Source: Bacteroidales bacterium
GTDB lineage: Bacteria > Bacteroidota > Bacteroidia > Bacteroidales > UBA932
DNA: 64,000 nt
Reading direction: 5' to 3'
Assembly: GCA_017399905.1 (NCBI GenBank)
Contig: JAFQAR010000048.1
Coordinates: forward strand, 1 to 64,000
This document shows, piece after piece, positions 15,843 to 23,587 of the stretch. The translations under genes were made by a program, and so were the position numbers. The first letter of the stretch is position 1. The number at the start of each line of letters is the position of its first letter. A model generated the notes under the pieces. It was not told the origin of the DNA and did no database searches. It was given only the letters and a program-made list of their open reading frames with translations.

Positions 15843-16745
15843 TTACATGATATCATCGTCCGGAGTATTCCGATAAGTCCCCGGGCTCATTCCAGTGTGC
15901 TTTTTAAAGAACTTCCCAAAGAATGACTGATTGGGAAAGTTCAATTCATATGCTACCTGCTGAACAGTAAGATCCGTATGTTTCAGCAGGTATTTTGCAT
16001 CCTTTATGATGAACTTGTATATCCATTCGGAAACGGTATGTCCACTCACTTTCCTGATGGTTGTGGTCAGATATCTAGGAGTCAGATTCATCATGTCTGC
16101 ATAGAAACCTACTTCTCTTTCCTTCGTATAGTTCTCGCTCAAAAGCTTTATGAATCTGTTGAAGTGCTCCTTCTCACGTTTCATGCTGCTTATTTGATAT
16201 TCTATGGAAGGCATATGCCTGTAAAGAGAGTCTGCAATCAGATATGCGAATGTGCTGAGAGCTGACTTTATTATTGAGGATTTGAAAGGTGTCTCAGACT
16301 CGTTCCTTATATACTCGGTAAGGCTGTCCATTGCCTTGCAGATCCTGATGCAGTCGTCCTTGCCGAGGCTGACCATGGGATAGTCGTAAGTCTTTTCCAG
16401 AAGTTCCGGTATGTGCTTCGGGTCTATGGTGTAGGAAGAAAGCCCGTTATCTTCACTGGCTATTATGTATCCTTCAAAATTATCTGTTACCGTAAGGCTC
16501 AGAGTGTTGTGCGGCTGTGATATGAAGGCCGTGTTTTCTTCGAGGGTAAACTTCCTGAAATTGCAGGTGAGCTCCATTTTTCCTTTTGAACAGATGATGA
16601 TGGTAAGCGCGTCCATCTTGCCCGGTTTGTTCACGGTACTGTCCGGTACTGCATTCCCGCAATGCTTGTATATCCAGAATTTTCCGTATGATGTGCTTTG
16701 AGGCAATAACCTCTGCAATTCCTTGATAAGATTGTTTTCCGTCAT
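15843..16745 (-). CDS. AraC family transcriptional regulator
   Basis: A 300-residue regulator. It has an N-terminal cupin-like sensing domain (about residues 40-140) and a C-terminal AraC double helix-turn-helix (about 195-295) with YADMMNLTPRYLTTTIRKVSG, DLTVQQVAYELNF, QSFFGKFFKKHTGMSPGTYR. The layout is common for Bacteroidetes regulators of small-molecule responses. It is convergent with lpd and divergent from the acyltransferase cluster, which makes that cluster a candidate target. The inducer is unknown. Confidence 0.9.
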   Translation of the reverse strand: MTENNLIKELQRLLPQSTSYGKFWIYKHCGNAVPDSTVNKPGKMDALTIIICSKGKMELTCNFRKFTLEENTAFISQPHNTLSLTVTDNFEGYIIASEDNGLSSYTIDPKHIPELLEKTYDYPMVSLGKDDCIRICKAMDSLTEYIRNESETPFKSSIIKSALSTFAYLIADSLYRHMPSIEYQISSMKREKEHFNRFIKLLSENYTKEREVGFYADMMNLTPRYLTTTIRKVSGHTVSEWIYKFIIKDAKYLLKHTDLTVQQVAYELNFPNQSFFGKFFKKHTGMSPGTYRNTPDDDIM

Positions 16746-16877
16746 TTTATGGTTTGTTAAGAATGGTTTGTCTGTTGGCCGAAATAATGCAAAAATTATG
16801 TCAAATGTGTTCTATCTGTTTGATTGTGGCCATTTGTGAGTACATATGGAACAATATTCCCAAACTGGAATTTCAGG

Positions 16878-16904
16878 TTTTGACATGCATTTTGCATGAC
16901 AAAA
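16878..16904. promoter_or_regulatory. Operator-like palindrome before the acyltransferase
   Basis: TTTTG-A-CATGCA, loop TTT, TGCATG-A-CAAAA: 11 of 12 positions pair. It lies 15 nt before the ATG at 16920 and 132 nt from the start of the divergent AraC gene. No T tract follows, so an operator is more likely than a terminator. Confidence 0.45.
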
Positions 16905-16919
16905 TGAAAAATCGACGAT

Positions 16920-17738
16920 ATGCCGCTTCTGACTATAAGTGAACTTCAGGACATGTCTCCTCTATTCAAGGGGAAAGCAGGGAATACATTTGCCGGCCTC
17001 CTTATGCGCCTTCTGAATGTAGACAGGCTGAATGAACTATATGACAGACACTCGCATCTTCATGGTCATGCCTTTACTGATTCTGTTCTCAAGGACATCG
17101 GGGTCCGTTATGAAGTCAGGAACCATGAGATTCTTGAGCGTCTTCCCCAAGGTCCTTTCATAACCATCAGCAATCATCCTTACGGAAGCATCGACGGATT
17201 GATTCTTGTCGATATCTTCGCCCGTCTCAGGCCGGATTATAAGGTTATGGTAAATAAGATCATTTCCCGTATCCATGCTCTTGATGACAATTTCATCTGT
17301 GTCACTCCTGCAGGTAATGAACGTCAGGACCCCTCATGTGACAGCATAAAGGGAATCAAGGAGTCTGTCGCACATGTCAGGCAGGGGCATCCGCTGGGTA
17401 TATTTCCGTCCGGTGCCGTGTCTGACCTGAGTCTGAGGGATGGCTGTGTGCGTGACAGGGAATGGCAGAAGCCGGTCATCAGACTTATCGGCAGGCTTGG
17501 CGTTCCCGTCGTACCTGTCACTTTCCTGAACAGAAACTCCGGCTTCTATTACAGCCTTGGACTTCTGGACTGGAGGGTCAGGCTGCTGCGGCTTCCTTCA
17601 GAGGTTTTCAACAAGAAAGACCGTCCTGCCATAGTACGGATAGGAGATATCATCATGCCCGAAGAAATTGCACGGTTCCCGGATCCTGATGGATTAAGCG
17701 GATATTTGAGATCAAAAGTATATGAAGCACTTAAATGA
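16920..17738 (+). CDS. Lysophospholipid acyltransferase family protein
   Basis: A 272-residue PlsC-like acyltransferase. The catalytic motif is NHPYGSIDG (around residue 85), the His-x5-Asp form found in OlsA/hemolysin-like branches, not the classical His-x4-Asp. The later block PLGIFPSGAVSD corresponds to the FPEGT-type acyl-acceptor motif. It should transfer an acyl chain onto a lysolipid at the inner membrane. Its stop lies 10 nt before the start of the CDP-alcohol phosphatidyltransferase, and together with the genes that follow it suggests a lipid-synthesis unit. Confidence 0.85.
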   Translation: MPLLTISELQDMSPLFKGKAGNTFAGLLMRLLNVDRLNELYDRHSHLHGHAFTDSVLKDIGVRYEVRNHEILERLPQGPFITISNHPYGSIDGLILVDIFARLRPDYKVMVNKIISRIHALDDNFICVTPAGNERQDPSCDSIKGIKESVAHVRQGHPLGIFPSGAVSDLSLRDGCVRDREWQKPVIRLIGRLGVPVVPVTFLNRNSGFYYSLGLLDWRVRLLRLPSEVFNKKDRPAIVRIGDIIMPEEIARFPDPDGLSGYLRSKVYEALK

Positions 17739-17748
17739 TTTTGAACAT

Positions 17749-18456
17749 ATGGCGAATAAGAAAGAAGAATCGGTCAGGATACAGACATCCGTCCTGAACG
17801 CTCTGGAAAAGAAGGCTCTTTTATGGCTTGCGCAGAGGCAGCCTTCGTGGATGACTTCGGATATACTGACTTTCATAGGTACGTGCGGATCCGTACTTAT
17901 TGCATTGGGATATATCCTTTCTTCCGGCAATATCAATTGGTTGTGGCTCAGTACATTGGGCTTTGTCGTCAATTGGTATGGTGATTCCCTTGACGGCACG
18001 TTGGCCCGTTTCAGAAACTGTCAGCGTCCTGTATACGGATATTATCTGGACCATACCGTAGATGCTGTCAATGAGTTCATTATGTTTCTTGGAGTAGGTC
18101 TTTCCGGACTCATGCATCTTGAACTGGCTCTTCTTATCTTTGTCCTGTATCTGATGCTTACGATAAATGTCAGCATCAATGCTCATCTTAAGAAGGAGTT
18201 CCGCCTTACATATGCAGGTATGGGACCTACGGAGTTCAGACTCATCATGATACTGGTAAATACTCTCTTCATATTCATCAGGCCTTTGAACGAGTTTTCA
18301 CATACGGTAACATTGCTTGGACATGAACTTGTCTTCAGAGCCCTTGATTATGTTGCGGTCGTGATTTTTGCCGTACTTCTTGTCATCTACTCCGTTACGG
18401 TAATCTCGGATGCCAGATGGTATGCGAAGAACGACCCTCCTCGCAAACAATCCTGA
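17749..18456 (+). CDS. CDP-alcohol phosphatidyltransferase family protein
   Basis: A 235-residue membrane enzyme. The diagnostic motif is present as DSLDGTLARFRNC...GYYLDHTVD (DG-x2-AR, then G-x3-D-x3-D), which binds the metal and CDP-alcohol. About six membrane segments surround it. The acceptor alcohol (inositol phosphate, glycerol phosphate, serine or other) cannot be told from sequence. The start at 17749 (MANKKEES) is preferred; an in-frame ATG at 17722 would overlap the previous gene by 17 nt. Confidence 0.88.
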   Translation: MANKKEESVRIQTSVLNALEKKALLWLAQRQPSWMTSDILTFIGTCGSVLIALGYILSSGNINWLWLSTLGFVVNWYGDSLDGTLARFRNCQRPVYGYYLDHTVDAVNEFIMFLGVGLSGLMHLELALLIFVLYLMLTINVSINAHLKKEFRLTYAGMGPTEFRLIMILVNTLFIFIRPLNEFSHTVTLLGHELVFRALDYVAVVIFAVLLVIYSVTVISDARWYAKNDPPRKQS

Positions 18457-18457
18457 T

Positions 18458-18883
18458 ATGTCCTCTTCCCTGATCAGATATGTGAAGTTTCTCGGGACAA
18501 GTCTTGTCGGTACCATTGTCGACACGCTTGTCCTGTGGATACTTTCAGACCATATCTTTTCTGACGGATATTGGAAGGAATATGTCTTTTCCCCGATACT
18601 TTCCTTTCAGGCGGCAGTTCTTGTGAACTATATCATTTCCTATTCTTATGTCTGGAAAGACAGGGTCCGGAACACAAGCGGAAGAAAGACTTTCCTGAAA
18701 CTTTATCTTGCCTATAACGCATCCTGTTCGACAGTATTCCTTTTCCGTCTCGGTGCGATAAATCTTATAGGCAGATTTACTGGATGGGATGTCGTCTTGT
18801 GCAACATATTGGCGATGTGTGTGTCCGGCATAATCAATTTTCTGATTACCAATAATGTCATTTTCCGTAAGCGGAAAAGATGA
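18458..18883 (+). CDS. GtrA family membrane protein
   Basis: A 141-residue protein with four membrane segments and GtrA-like features: RYVKFLGTSLVGTIVDTLVLW at the start, LVNYIISYSYVWKDR in the middle, and INFLITNNVIFRKRKR at the end. GtrA proteins are thought to flip lipid-linked sugars or help cell-wall polysaccharide synthesis. The ATG lies 1 nt after the phosphatidyltransferase stop, so it is cotranslated with it. Confidence 0.85.
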   Translation: MSSSLIRYVKFLGTSLVGTIVDTLVLWILSDHIFSDGYWKEYVFSPILSFQAAVLVNYIISYSYVWKDRVRNTSGRKTFLKLYLAYNASCSTVFLFRLGAINLIGRFTGWDVVLCNILAMCVSGIINFLITNNVIFRKRKR

Positions 18884-18890
18884 AATTTAG

Positions 18891-18898
18891 TATATTTG
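18891..18898 (+). promoter_or_regulatory. -7 element before the MenA-like gene
   Basis: TATATTTG lies just after the GtrA stop and 26 nt before the chosen ATG at 18925. No -33 TTTG is at the proper distance. It argues against the upstream ATG at 18880, which would precede the transcription start. Confidence 0.4.
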
Positions 18899-18924
18899 TA
18901 TGTGTTTACAATGAATGGTACAGT

Positions 18925-19713
18925 ATGGATATACGTCAATTGAATTCTTTATTTGACCTGAAATCATTGCCAGTATCTCTTTCCGCGGCATGCGTCGGTG
19001 CAATGCTGGCTGTGGCGGACTATCACGTCGGATGGAAAGTCGTTCTCTTTCTTTTGCTGACTGCTGTCTTCATGCATATGTTGTCTGCATTGAAGGAAAG
19101 TCAGGCAGAACTTTCATCTGCTCAGGGTAAGAATATAAGACGAGGAGTGAGTGTCCTGGCTGCATTGTCTGCTGTGACGGCGATTTACTTTACATATGGT
19201 ACTGTTTTCCTGCTGGATTCATTTGTCCTGATGATAGCTTTCTGGCTTGTGATGAATTTCACGTCAAATCATGCCGGGAGTGCTGCCGGATCTGCAGTCT
19301 GGCGGCAGTGTCTTCGAGATGTCTTCCTTTATGGCCTTGTCGGGGTATGCGGCTCATTCTATTTATGTTCACATACCTTCAGTTCATGGTTTCTTCTTCT
19401 TCCGGCCCTTTCTGTCGGTATGCTATGTGCCGCAGCAAGACTCCATGACCATATCGGTTCAGACAGCACGAAGTACGTACAGACAGCCCTGGTGTCATCT
19501 GCATGGATTTTGATGATACTTTATTCCACTCTGAGGGTTCGCGACCCATGGCATTTCCTTTTTGTCCTTACATTGCCTGCGTTCATTGTATATCTTGTTT
19601 CCATCTGGAGGGCTGAGACAGACAACAGGAACCATAACGGCATCATTATGGCAGTGTTGGTATTTGCGTTTTCGCTCCTCTCAGGTTTTGGTTTTCTGGT
19701 TTTCCTGCTTTGA
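18925..19713 (+). CDS. MenA/UbiA-like polytopic membrane protein, catalytic motifs absent
   Basis: A 262-residue protein with about eight membrane segments. The order of segments and phrases such as LKSLPVSLSAACVGAMLA, LYGLVGVCGSFYL and LLPALSVGMLCAA recall 1,4-dihydroxy-2-naphthoate prenyltransferases (MenA). However, the first Asp-rich motif (NDxxDxxxD) is replaced by SALKESQAELSSA, and the second is reduced to ARLHDHIGSD. It is therefore either a non-catalytic relative or an enzyme with altered chemistry. The likeness is by eye and could be wrong. It lies between GtrA and SDR genes. Confidence 0.5.
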   Translation: MDIRQLNSLFDLKSLPVSLSAACVGAMLAVADYHVGWKVVLFLLLTAVFMHMLSALKESQAELSSAQGKNIRRGVSVLAALSAVTAIYFTYGTVFLLDSFVLMIAFWLVMNFTSNHAGSAAGSAVWRQCLRDVFLYGLVGVCGSFYLCSHTFSSWFLLLPALSVGMLCAAARLHDHIGSDSTKYVQTALVSSAWILMILYSTLRVRDPWHFLFVLTLPAFIVYLVSIWRAETDNRNHNGIIMAVLVFAFSLLSGFGFLVFLL

Positions 19714-19742
19714 GCGCTTATGGGACGTTTTAATTGTTTGAG

Positions 19743-20582
19743 ATGAATAAGGAATTTTTCAGAAACAAGGTGATCATAGTTACCGGAGCAAGTTCCGGAA
19801 TAGGACTGGCTTCCGCAAGGCTTTTTGCATCATATGGAGCATATGTCGTGCTTGCAGCCAGAAGTATTGAAAAACTGCATGAAATCGCAGAAGAAATATC
19901 TGGAAATTCTCCAGGTGTCCTATGCGTCAGGACGGATGTGTCTGTTGAAGAGGATTGTCGTAATCTTATAGAGAAGACGGTTTCGACATTCGGACGTATA
20001 GACATCCTTGTGAACAATGCCGGAATTTCCATGCGTGCTTCTTTCAAGGAAGTTCAGCTCAATGTGCTGAAAAGATTGATGGATGTCAATTTCTGGGGAA
20101 CTATATATTGTACCAAATATGCTCTGCCATGGCTTCTTGAATCTAAAGGATCCGTCGTCGGAGTCATATCCGTAGTAGGATATGCCGGCCTTCCGGGAAG
20201 GTCAGGATATGCAACCTCAAAGTTCGCCATAAGGGGATTCCTTGAGACGTTGAGGATGGAACATGAATGTGATGGTCTTCATGTCCTTGTTTTTGCTCCA
20301 GGCTACACCGAATCGAATGTCAGGTATTCTGCTTTGCTGGCGGACGGAAGCCTGCAGAAGGAAACACCAAAGGACGAGAAGAACCTTATGAGTGCCGAAA
20401 AAGTAGCGGCGAGACTGGCCTATGGCCTTTCCCGCCGTAAAAGAGAGATGATATTGACTGCATTGGGATATTGGGATGTGTGGCTGTACAAGCGTTTCCC
20501 TCGTCTTATGGATAAGGTCCAGCTGTATTACATCAGAAAGAATGAAGGTACCATAGATCCCGGAACCAAAGCAGACCGTTAG
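19743..20582 (+). CDS. SDR family oxidoreductase
   Basis: A 279-residue classical short-chain dehydrogenase. It has the cofactor motif TGASSGIG (around residue 17), NNAG, a Ser, and the YATSK (Tyr-x3-Lys) catalytic pair. The overall pattern (RLFASYGAYVVLAARS, LRMEHECDGLHVLVFAPGYTESN) is like the DHRS7/3-ketosphinganine-reductase branch. Bacteroidales make sphingolipids, so a lipid substrate is plausible given the neighbours, but it is not shown. The ATG at 19743 is used; the TTG at 19734 is weaker. Confidence 0.82.
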   Translation: MNKEFFRNKVIIVTGASSGIGLASARLFASYGAYVVLAARSIEKLHEIAEEISGNSPGVLCVRTDVSVEEDCRNLIEKTVSTFGRIDILVNNAGISMRASFKEVQLNVLKRLMDVNFWGTIYCTKYALPWLLESKGSVVGVISVVGYAGLPGRSGYATSKFAIRGFLETLRMEHECDGLHVLVFAPGYTESNVRYSALLADGSLQKETPKDEKNLMSAEKVAARLAYGLSRRKREMILTALGYWDVWLYKRFPRLMDKVQLYYIRKNEGTIDPGTKADR

Positions 20583-20585
20583 GGT

Positions 20586-21200
20586 CTACTCGACGAATTT
20601 CACTTTGCCGGAATCTCTCGGTTTTGCATCCGGCATCTCGTCTGGATATCCCATGCCTATACATATTATCGGTGTGTATCCCTCGCTGAATCCAAGCCTT
20701 GCTATCGCTTCTGGAGCATTGTTCAGAAAACGTATAGGGCTTCCGAGGCAAACTGATCCTACTCCGAGAGACCAGCCTGAAAGCATGATGTTTTCAGAAA
20801 GCAGTCCGCAGTCGATAGGGGAACAGTCGTAAGACGGGTCATTGGCGATGAAAATCATTGTCGGAGCTCCTCTGAAGCATCCTTTCACCATTCCCGGATC
20901 AACTTCATTGTTGGCTGCAGCCATAAGGCTTACTATTTCGTCCATGATCGCCGGGTCGTCAACGACACGGACCTCCCATGACTGTCTGTTCATGCCGTTT
21001 GGAGCATTGATTCCACATTCGAGGATTGTGTTCATGGTTTCGCGCGACACAGGTCCATCCTTGTATTTACGGATGCTTCGGCGGCTCATGATGTTTTCTA
21101 TGACCTCATTTCCATGACAGGATGAATCCGTTACCGTCTGACTGCATGCCGATAGCATGATCATGCAGGCTGCTGCGATTGTTTTGCTGAGTGTTTTCAT
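20586..21200 (-). CDS. Nitroreductase family lipoprotein
   Basis: A 204-residue nitroreductase-fold protein preceded by a lipoprotein signal (MKTLSKTIAAACMIMLSAC, lipobox LSAC around residue 19). The enzyme part starts IENIMSRRSIRKYKDGPVS, followed by CGINAPNGMNRQSWEVRVV and GVGSVCLGSP, typical FMN-binding blocks. These enzymes are normally cytosolic and use NAD(P)H, so an envelope location raises the question of what reduces the flavin. It is convergent with the SDR gene (3-nt gap) and has its own promoter at 21232-21263. Confidence 0.82.
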   Translation of the reverse strand: MKTLSKTIAAACMIMLSACSQTVTDSSCHGNEVIENIMSRRSIRKYKDGPVSRETMNTILECGINAPNGMNRQSWEVRVVDDPAIMDEIVSLMAAANNEVDPGMVKGCFRGAPTMIFIANDPSYDCSPIDCGLLSENIMLSGWSLGVGSVCLGSPIRFLNNAPEAIARLGFSEGYTPIICIGMGYPDEMPDAKPRDSGKVKFVE

Positions 21201-21231
21201 GTTATTTGAAGTTTTATGCATAAGTCGGTTT

Positions 21232-21263
21232 CAAATATATCAATTATCCGGATATTATGCAAT
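21232..21263 (-). promoter_or_regulatory. Promoter of the nitroreductase lipoprotein
   Basis: The minus strand has TATATTTG (21239-21232) with a near -33 ATTG (21263-21260) 20 nt upstream. The leader would be about 27 nt. Confidence 0.5.
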
Positions 21264-21278
21264 GTGGCGAATTACTTC

Positions 21279-21309
21279 TTTGAGGATTTTGACAAATGAA
21301 GTATATTTG
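21279..21309 (+). promoter_or_regulatory. Promoter of the DUF4491-methyltransferase pair
   Basis: TTTG (21279-21282), 19 nt, TATATTTG (21302-21309): a full consensus match. The leader to the ATG at 21331 is ~15 nt. It rules out the longer upstream frame beginning at 21157. Confidence 0.78.
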
Positions 21310-21330
21310 TGGCCGTTTGAAATGATATAT

Positions 21331-21627
21331 ATGAATTACGAAGGAATAATTGTTGGTTTTGCGACTTTTCTGATCATAGGAATATTCCATCCCATTGTCA
21401 TAAAGGCTGAATATCATTTAGGCAAGTCATGCTGGTGGGTATTCCTCCTTTTCGGTATCGCTTTCGGTATATGGTCACTTTTCATCGATGATCTTGTGTG
21501 TGCGACAATAACAGGAGTGACGGCGTTCTCCTGCTTCTGGTCCATTCATGAACTCTTTGAACAAGAAAAACGTGTCGGAAGGGGATGGTTCCCGTCTAAT
21601 CCGAAGAAAAAGGACAGAAAGTCATGA
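21331..21627 (+). CDS. DUF4491 family small membrane protein
   Basis: A 98-residue protein with three membrane segments, matching the Bacteroidetes DUF4491 family: MNYEGIIVGFATFLIIGIFHP, KAEYHLGKSCWWVFLLFGI, and the conserved C-terminal SIHELFEQEKRVGRGWFPSNP. No function is known to me. Its stop TGA overlaps the ATG of the methyltransferase (ATGA), so the two are translated together. Confidence 0.88.
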   Translation: MNYEGIIVGFATFLIIGIFHPIVIKAEYHLGKSCWWVFLLFGIAFGIWSLFIDDLVCATITGVTAFSCFWSIHELFEQEKRVGRGWFPSNPKKKDRKS

Positions 21628-22355
21628 GTTCTGCATTGATGGTGCCGGCAAAGGACCCGATGGGTGCCGCGATACGTGATTATCACGTTAACGGAAAGGC
21701 AGATACGCTTGTAGTGCGTTCATCCATGTTTGATGACGACGAGATACCGGTTGCTGAACTTTTCCGCAGTTATGACGACATGCCGGAACTCGAAAGATGT
21801 GCCCTGAGTCTGGCCGAGGGACGTATTCTTGATGTAGGAGCAGGAAGCGGATGTCATAGTCTGGCTCTTGTTGCGATGGGAAAGAAATGTGTTGCAGTGG
21901 ATATCTCCCCTTTGTCCGTTGAGGTCATGCTTGACAGGGGAGTGGATGCGCGTCTAATGGATTTTTATGATGAGTCCTTCTCTGAGAGGTTCGATACCGT
22001 CCTGATGCTGATGAACGGAACCGGAATTATCGGAAATCTCGACAACATGGAAAGATTCTTCGGCAGGTTGAAGAATCTTCTTGCTCCAGGAGGCTCAGTC
22101 CTGGTAGACTCAAGCGACCTGAGATATCTCTATGAGGAAGAGGATGGCAGCCTTATGATAGATCTTGCCGGTGACTACTATGGCCAGCTTGACTATCAGA
22201 TGCAGTACAAGGATGTTGTAGGAGAACAGTTTGACTGGCTGTATGTTGATTTCGACACCTTGGCTTCATATGCGGAACAGAACGGATTCACCGCCGAACT
22301 CGTATATGAGGGAGATCATTATGACTATCTTGCCAGATTGATAATGAATATTTAA
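21624..22355 (+). CDS. Class I SAM-dependent methyltransferase
   Basis: A 243-residue methyltransferase. The SAM-binding loop is ILDVGAGSGCHSLAL (around residue 70), followed by the acidic strand CVAVDIS and a motif IV region DTVLMLMNGTGIIG. The N-terminal MGAAIRDYHVNGKADTLVVRSSMF is characteristic of a Bacteroidetes branch of unknown substrate. It is coupled to DUF4491 by a 4-nt overlap. Confidence 0.85.
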   Translation: MSSALMVPAKDPMGAAIRDYHVNGKADTLVVRSSMFDDDEIPVAELFRSYDDMPELERCALSLAEGRILDVGAGSGCHSLALVAMGKKCVAVDISPLSVEVMLDRGVDARLMDFYDESFSERFDTVLMLMNGTGIIGNLDNMERFFGRLKNLLAPGGSVLVDSSDLRYLYEEEDGSLMIDLAGDYYGQLDYQMQYKDVVGEQFDWLYVDFDTLASYAEQNGFTAELVYEGDHYDYLARLIMNI

Positions 22356-22367
22356 TCTTTACTTATT

Positions 22368-23567
22368 ATGAATCAACTTAGGAATCAACCGGTTATTGAA
22401 GTGTCTCGCAAAAGGGAAGTATGGGTGGACTGGATGCGCGTGTCTGCCTGCTTCATGGTGATGCTTGTACATGCAACGGAGCCATTTTATCTTGGAGGTG
22501 AGGGTGCGCAGATACTGACGAAGGCAGATGCATTCTGGTCATCATTCTTCGATTCATTTGTACGCTCGTGCGTACCTCTGTTCATCATAGCATCAAGTTA
22601 TCTGCAGTTTCCTCTGCATTATTCTGCAGGTGAATTCTGCCGCCGCAGGGCTGTGAGGATACTTGTCCCGTTTGCAATATGGAGTCTTGTATATGCGTTT
22701 GCATGGGGTGAACCTGTCAGCAATCTCAAGGACCTGCTTCTGAACTTCAATTATTCGGCAGGACATCTATGGTTCGTGTATATGCTTCTCGGCGTATATG
22801 TACTTATGCCGCTTCTTTCTCCATGGGCGGAAAAGGTCGGCAAAAAGGAACTCCAGGTCTATTTGGGAATATGGCTTTTCACTACTCTGATCCCTTTGAT
22901 AAGGGATTGGGCCTCGGCTGGTCCACTTGCAATAACCTACGGACCTACCGGTATTCCACGTCAGGCATTGTTCCCTCTTTGGGGTGAGGCCAGCTGGAAC
23001 GGTTACGGTATGTTCTATTATATGAGCGGATTCATCGGCTATATGCTTCTTGGTCTGTATTTCCGCAAGTTCGTAGGTGAACTTTCCTGGCGCCGGACTC
23101 TTGCAGTGGCGGTTCCGACATGGCTGGCTGGATTCGCAATCTCATTCCTCGGGTTCCTGAGGCGGGTGTATGAAACATCCGGCGGTACATTCCCGGCAAC
23201 AGGCATCATCAATGATGCCGTATATTGGGAGACGACATGGTGCAACGATACCATAGGCGTCGCTCTGATGGCGATAGGATGGATACTTTTCTTCAGGAAG
23301 ATCAATTGTGACGGAGGATTCTACAGGAAGGTCCTTCTTCCTGTATCGAAGGCAAGTTACGGCATGTATCTGAACCATATGCTGGTTCTTGCTGCTGTTG
23401 CGGGTCTGGTGAGAGGCTGGTTCGGTTCGGGTAATGAAGGCGTTCTCGGATTCTGGACGACTCCGGTCGAGATATTGCTTTCTGCCATGATTACATTCGT
23501 TGCCGTTGCAATCATTTCTGTCCTGATCCAGAAGGTTCCAAAGATCGGAAAATTTATTGTCGGCTGA
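22368..23567 (+). CDS. Acyltransferase family 3 membrane protein
   Basis: A 399-residue protein with about ten membrane segments and the acyltransferase-3 signature: VDWMRVSACFMVMLVHATEPF with the conserved Arg and His, a region of LFIIASSYLQFP, and HLWFVYMLLGVYVLMPLLSPW. Family members O-acetylate or succinylate polysaccharides, peptidoglycan or lipids using cytosolic acyl-CoA. The acceptor is unknown. It lies 12 nt after the methyltransferase. Confidence 0.87.
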   Translation: MNQLRNQPVIEVSRKREVWVDWMRVSACFMVMLVHATEPFYLGGEGAQILTKADAFWSSFFDSFVRSCVPLFIIASSYLQFPLHYSAGEFCRRRAVRILVPFAIWSLVYAFAWGEPVSNLKDLLLNFNYSAGHLWFVYMLLGVYVLMPLLSPWAEKVGKKELQVYLGIWLFTTLIPLIRDWASAGPLAITYGPTGIPRQALFPLWGEASWNGYGMFYYMSGFIGYMLLGLYFRKFVGELSWRRTLAVAVPTWLAGFAISFLGFLRRVYETSGGTFPATGIINDAVYWETTWCNDTIGVALMAIGWILFFRKINCDGGFYRKVLLPVSKASYGMYLNHMLVLAAVAGLVRGWFGSGNEGVLGFWTTPVEILLSAMITFVAVAIISVLIQKVPKIGKFIVG

Positions 23568-23587
23568 TAGCGCTTCACATATCCTCA

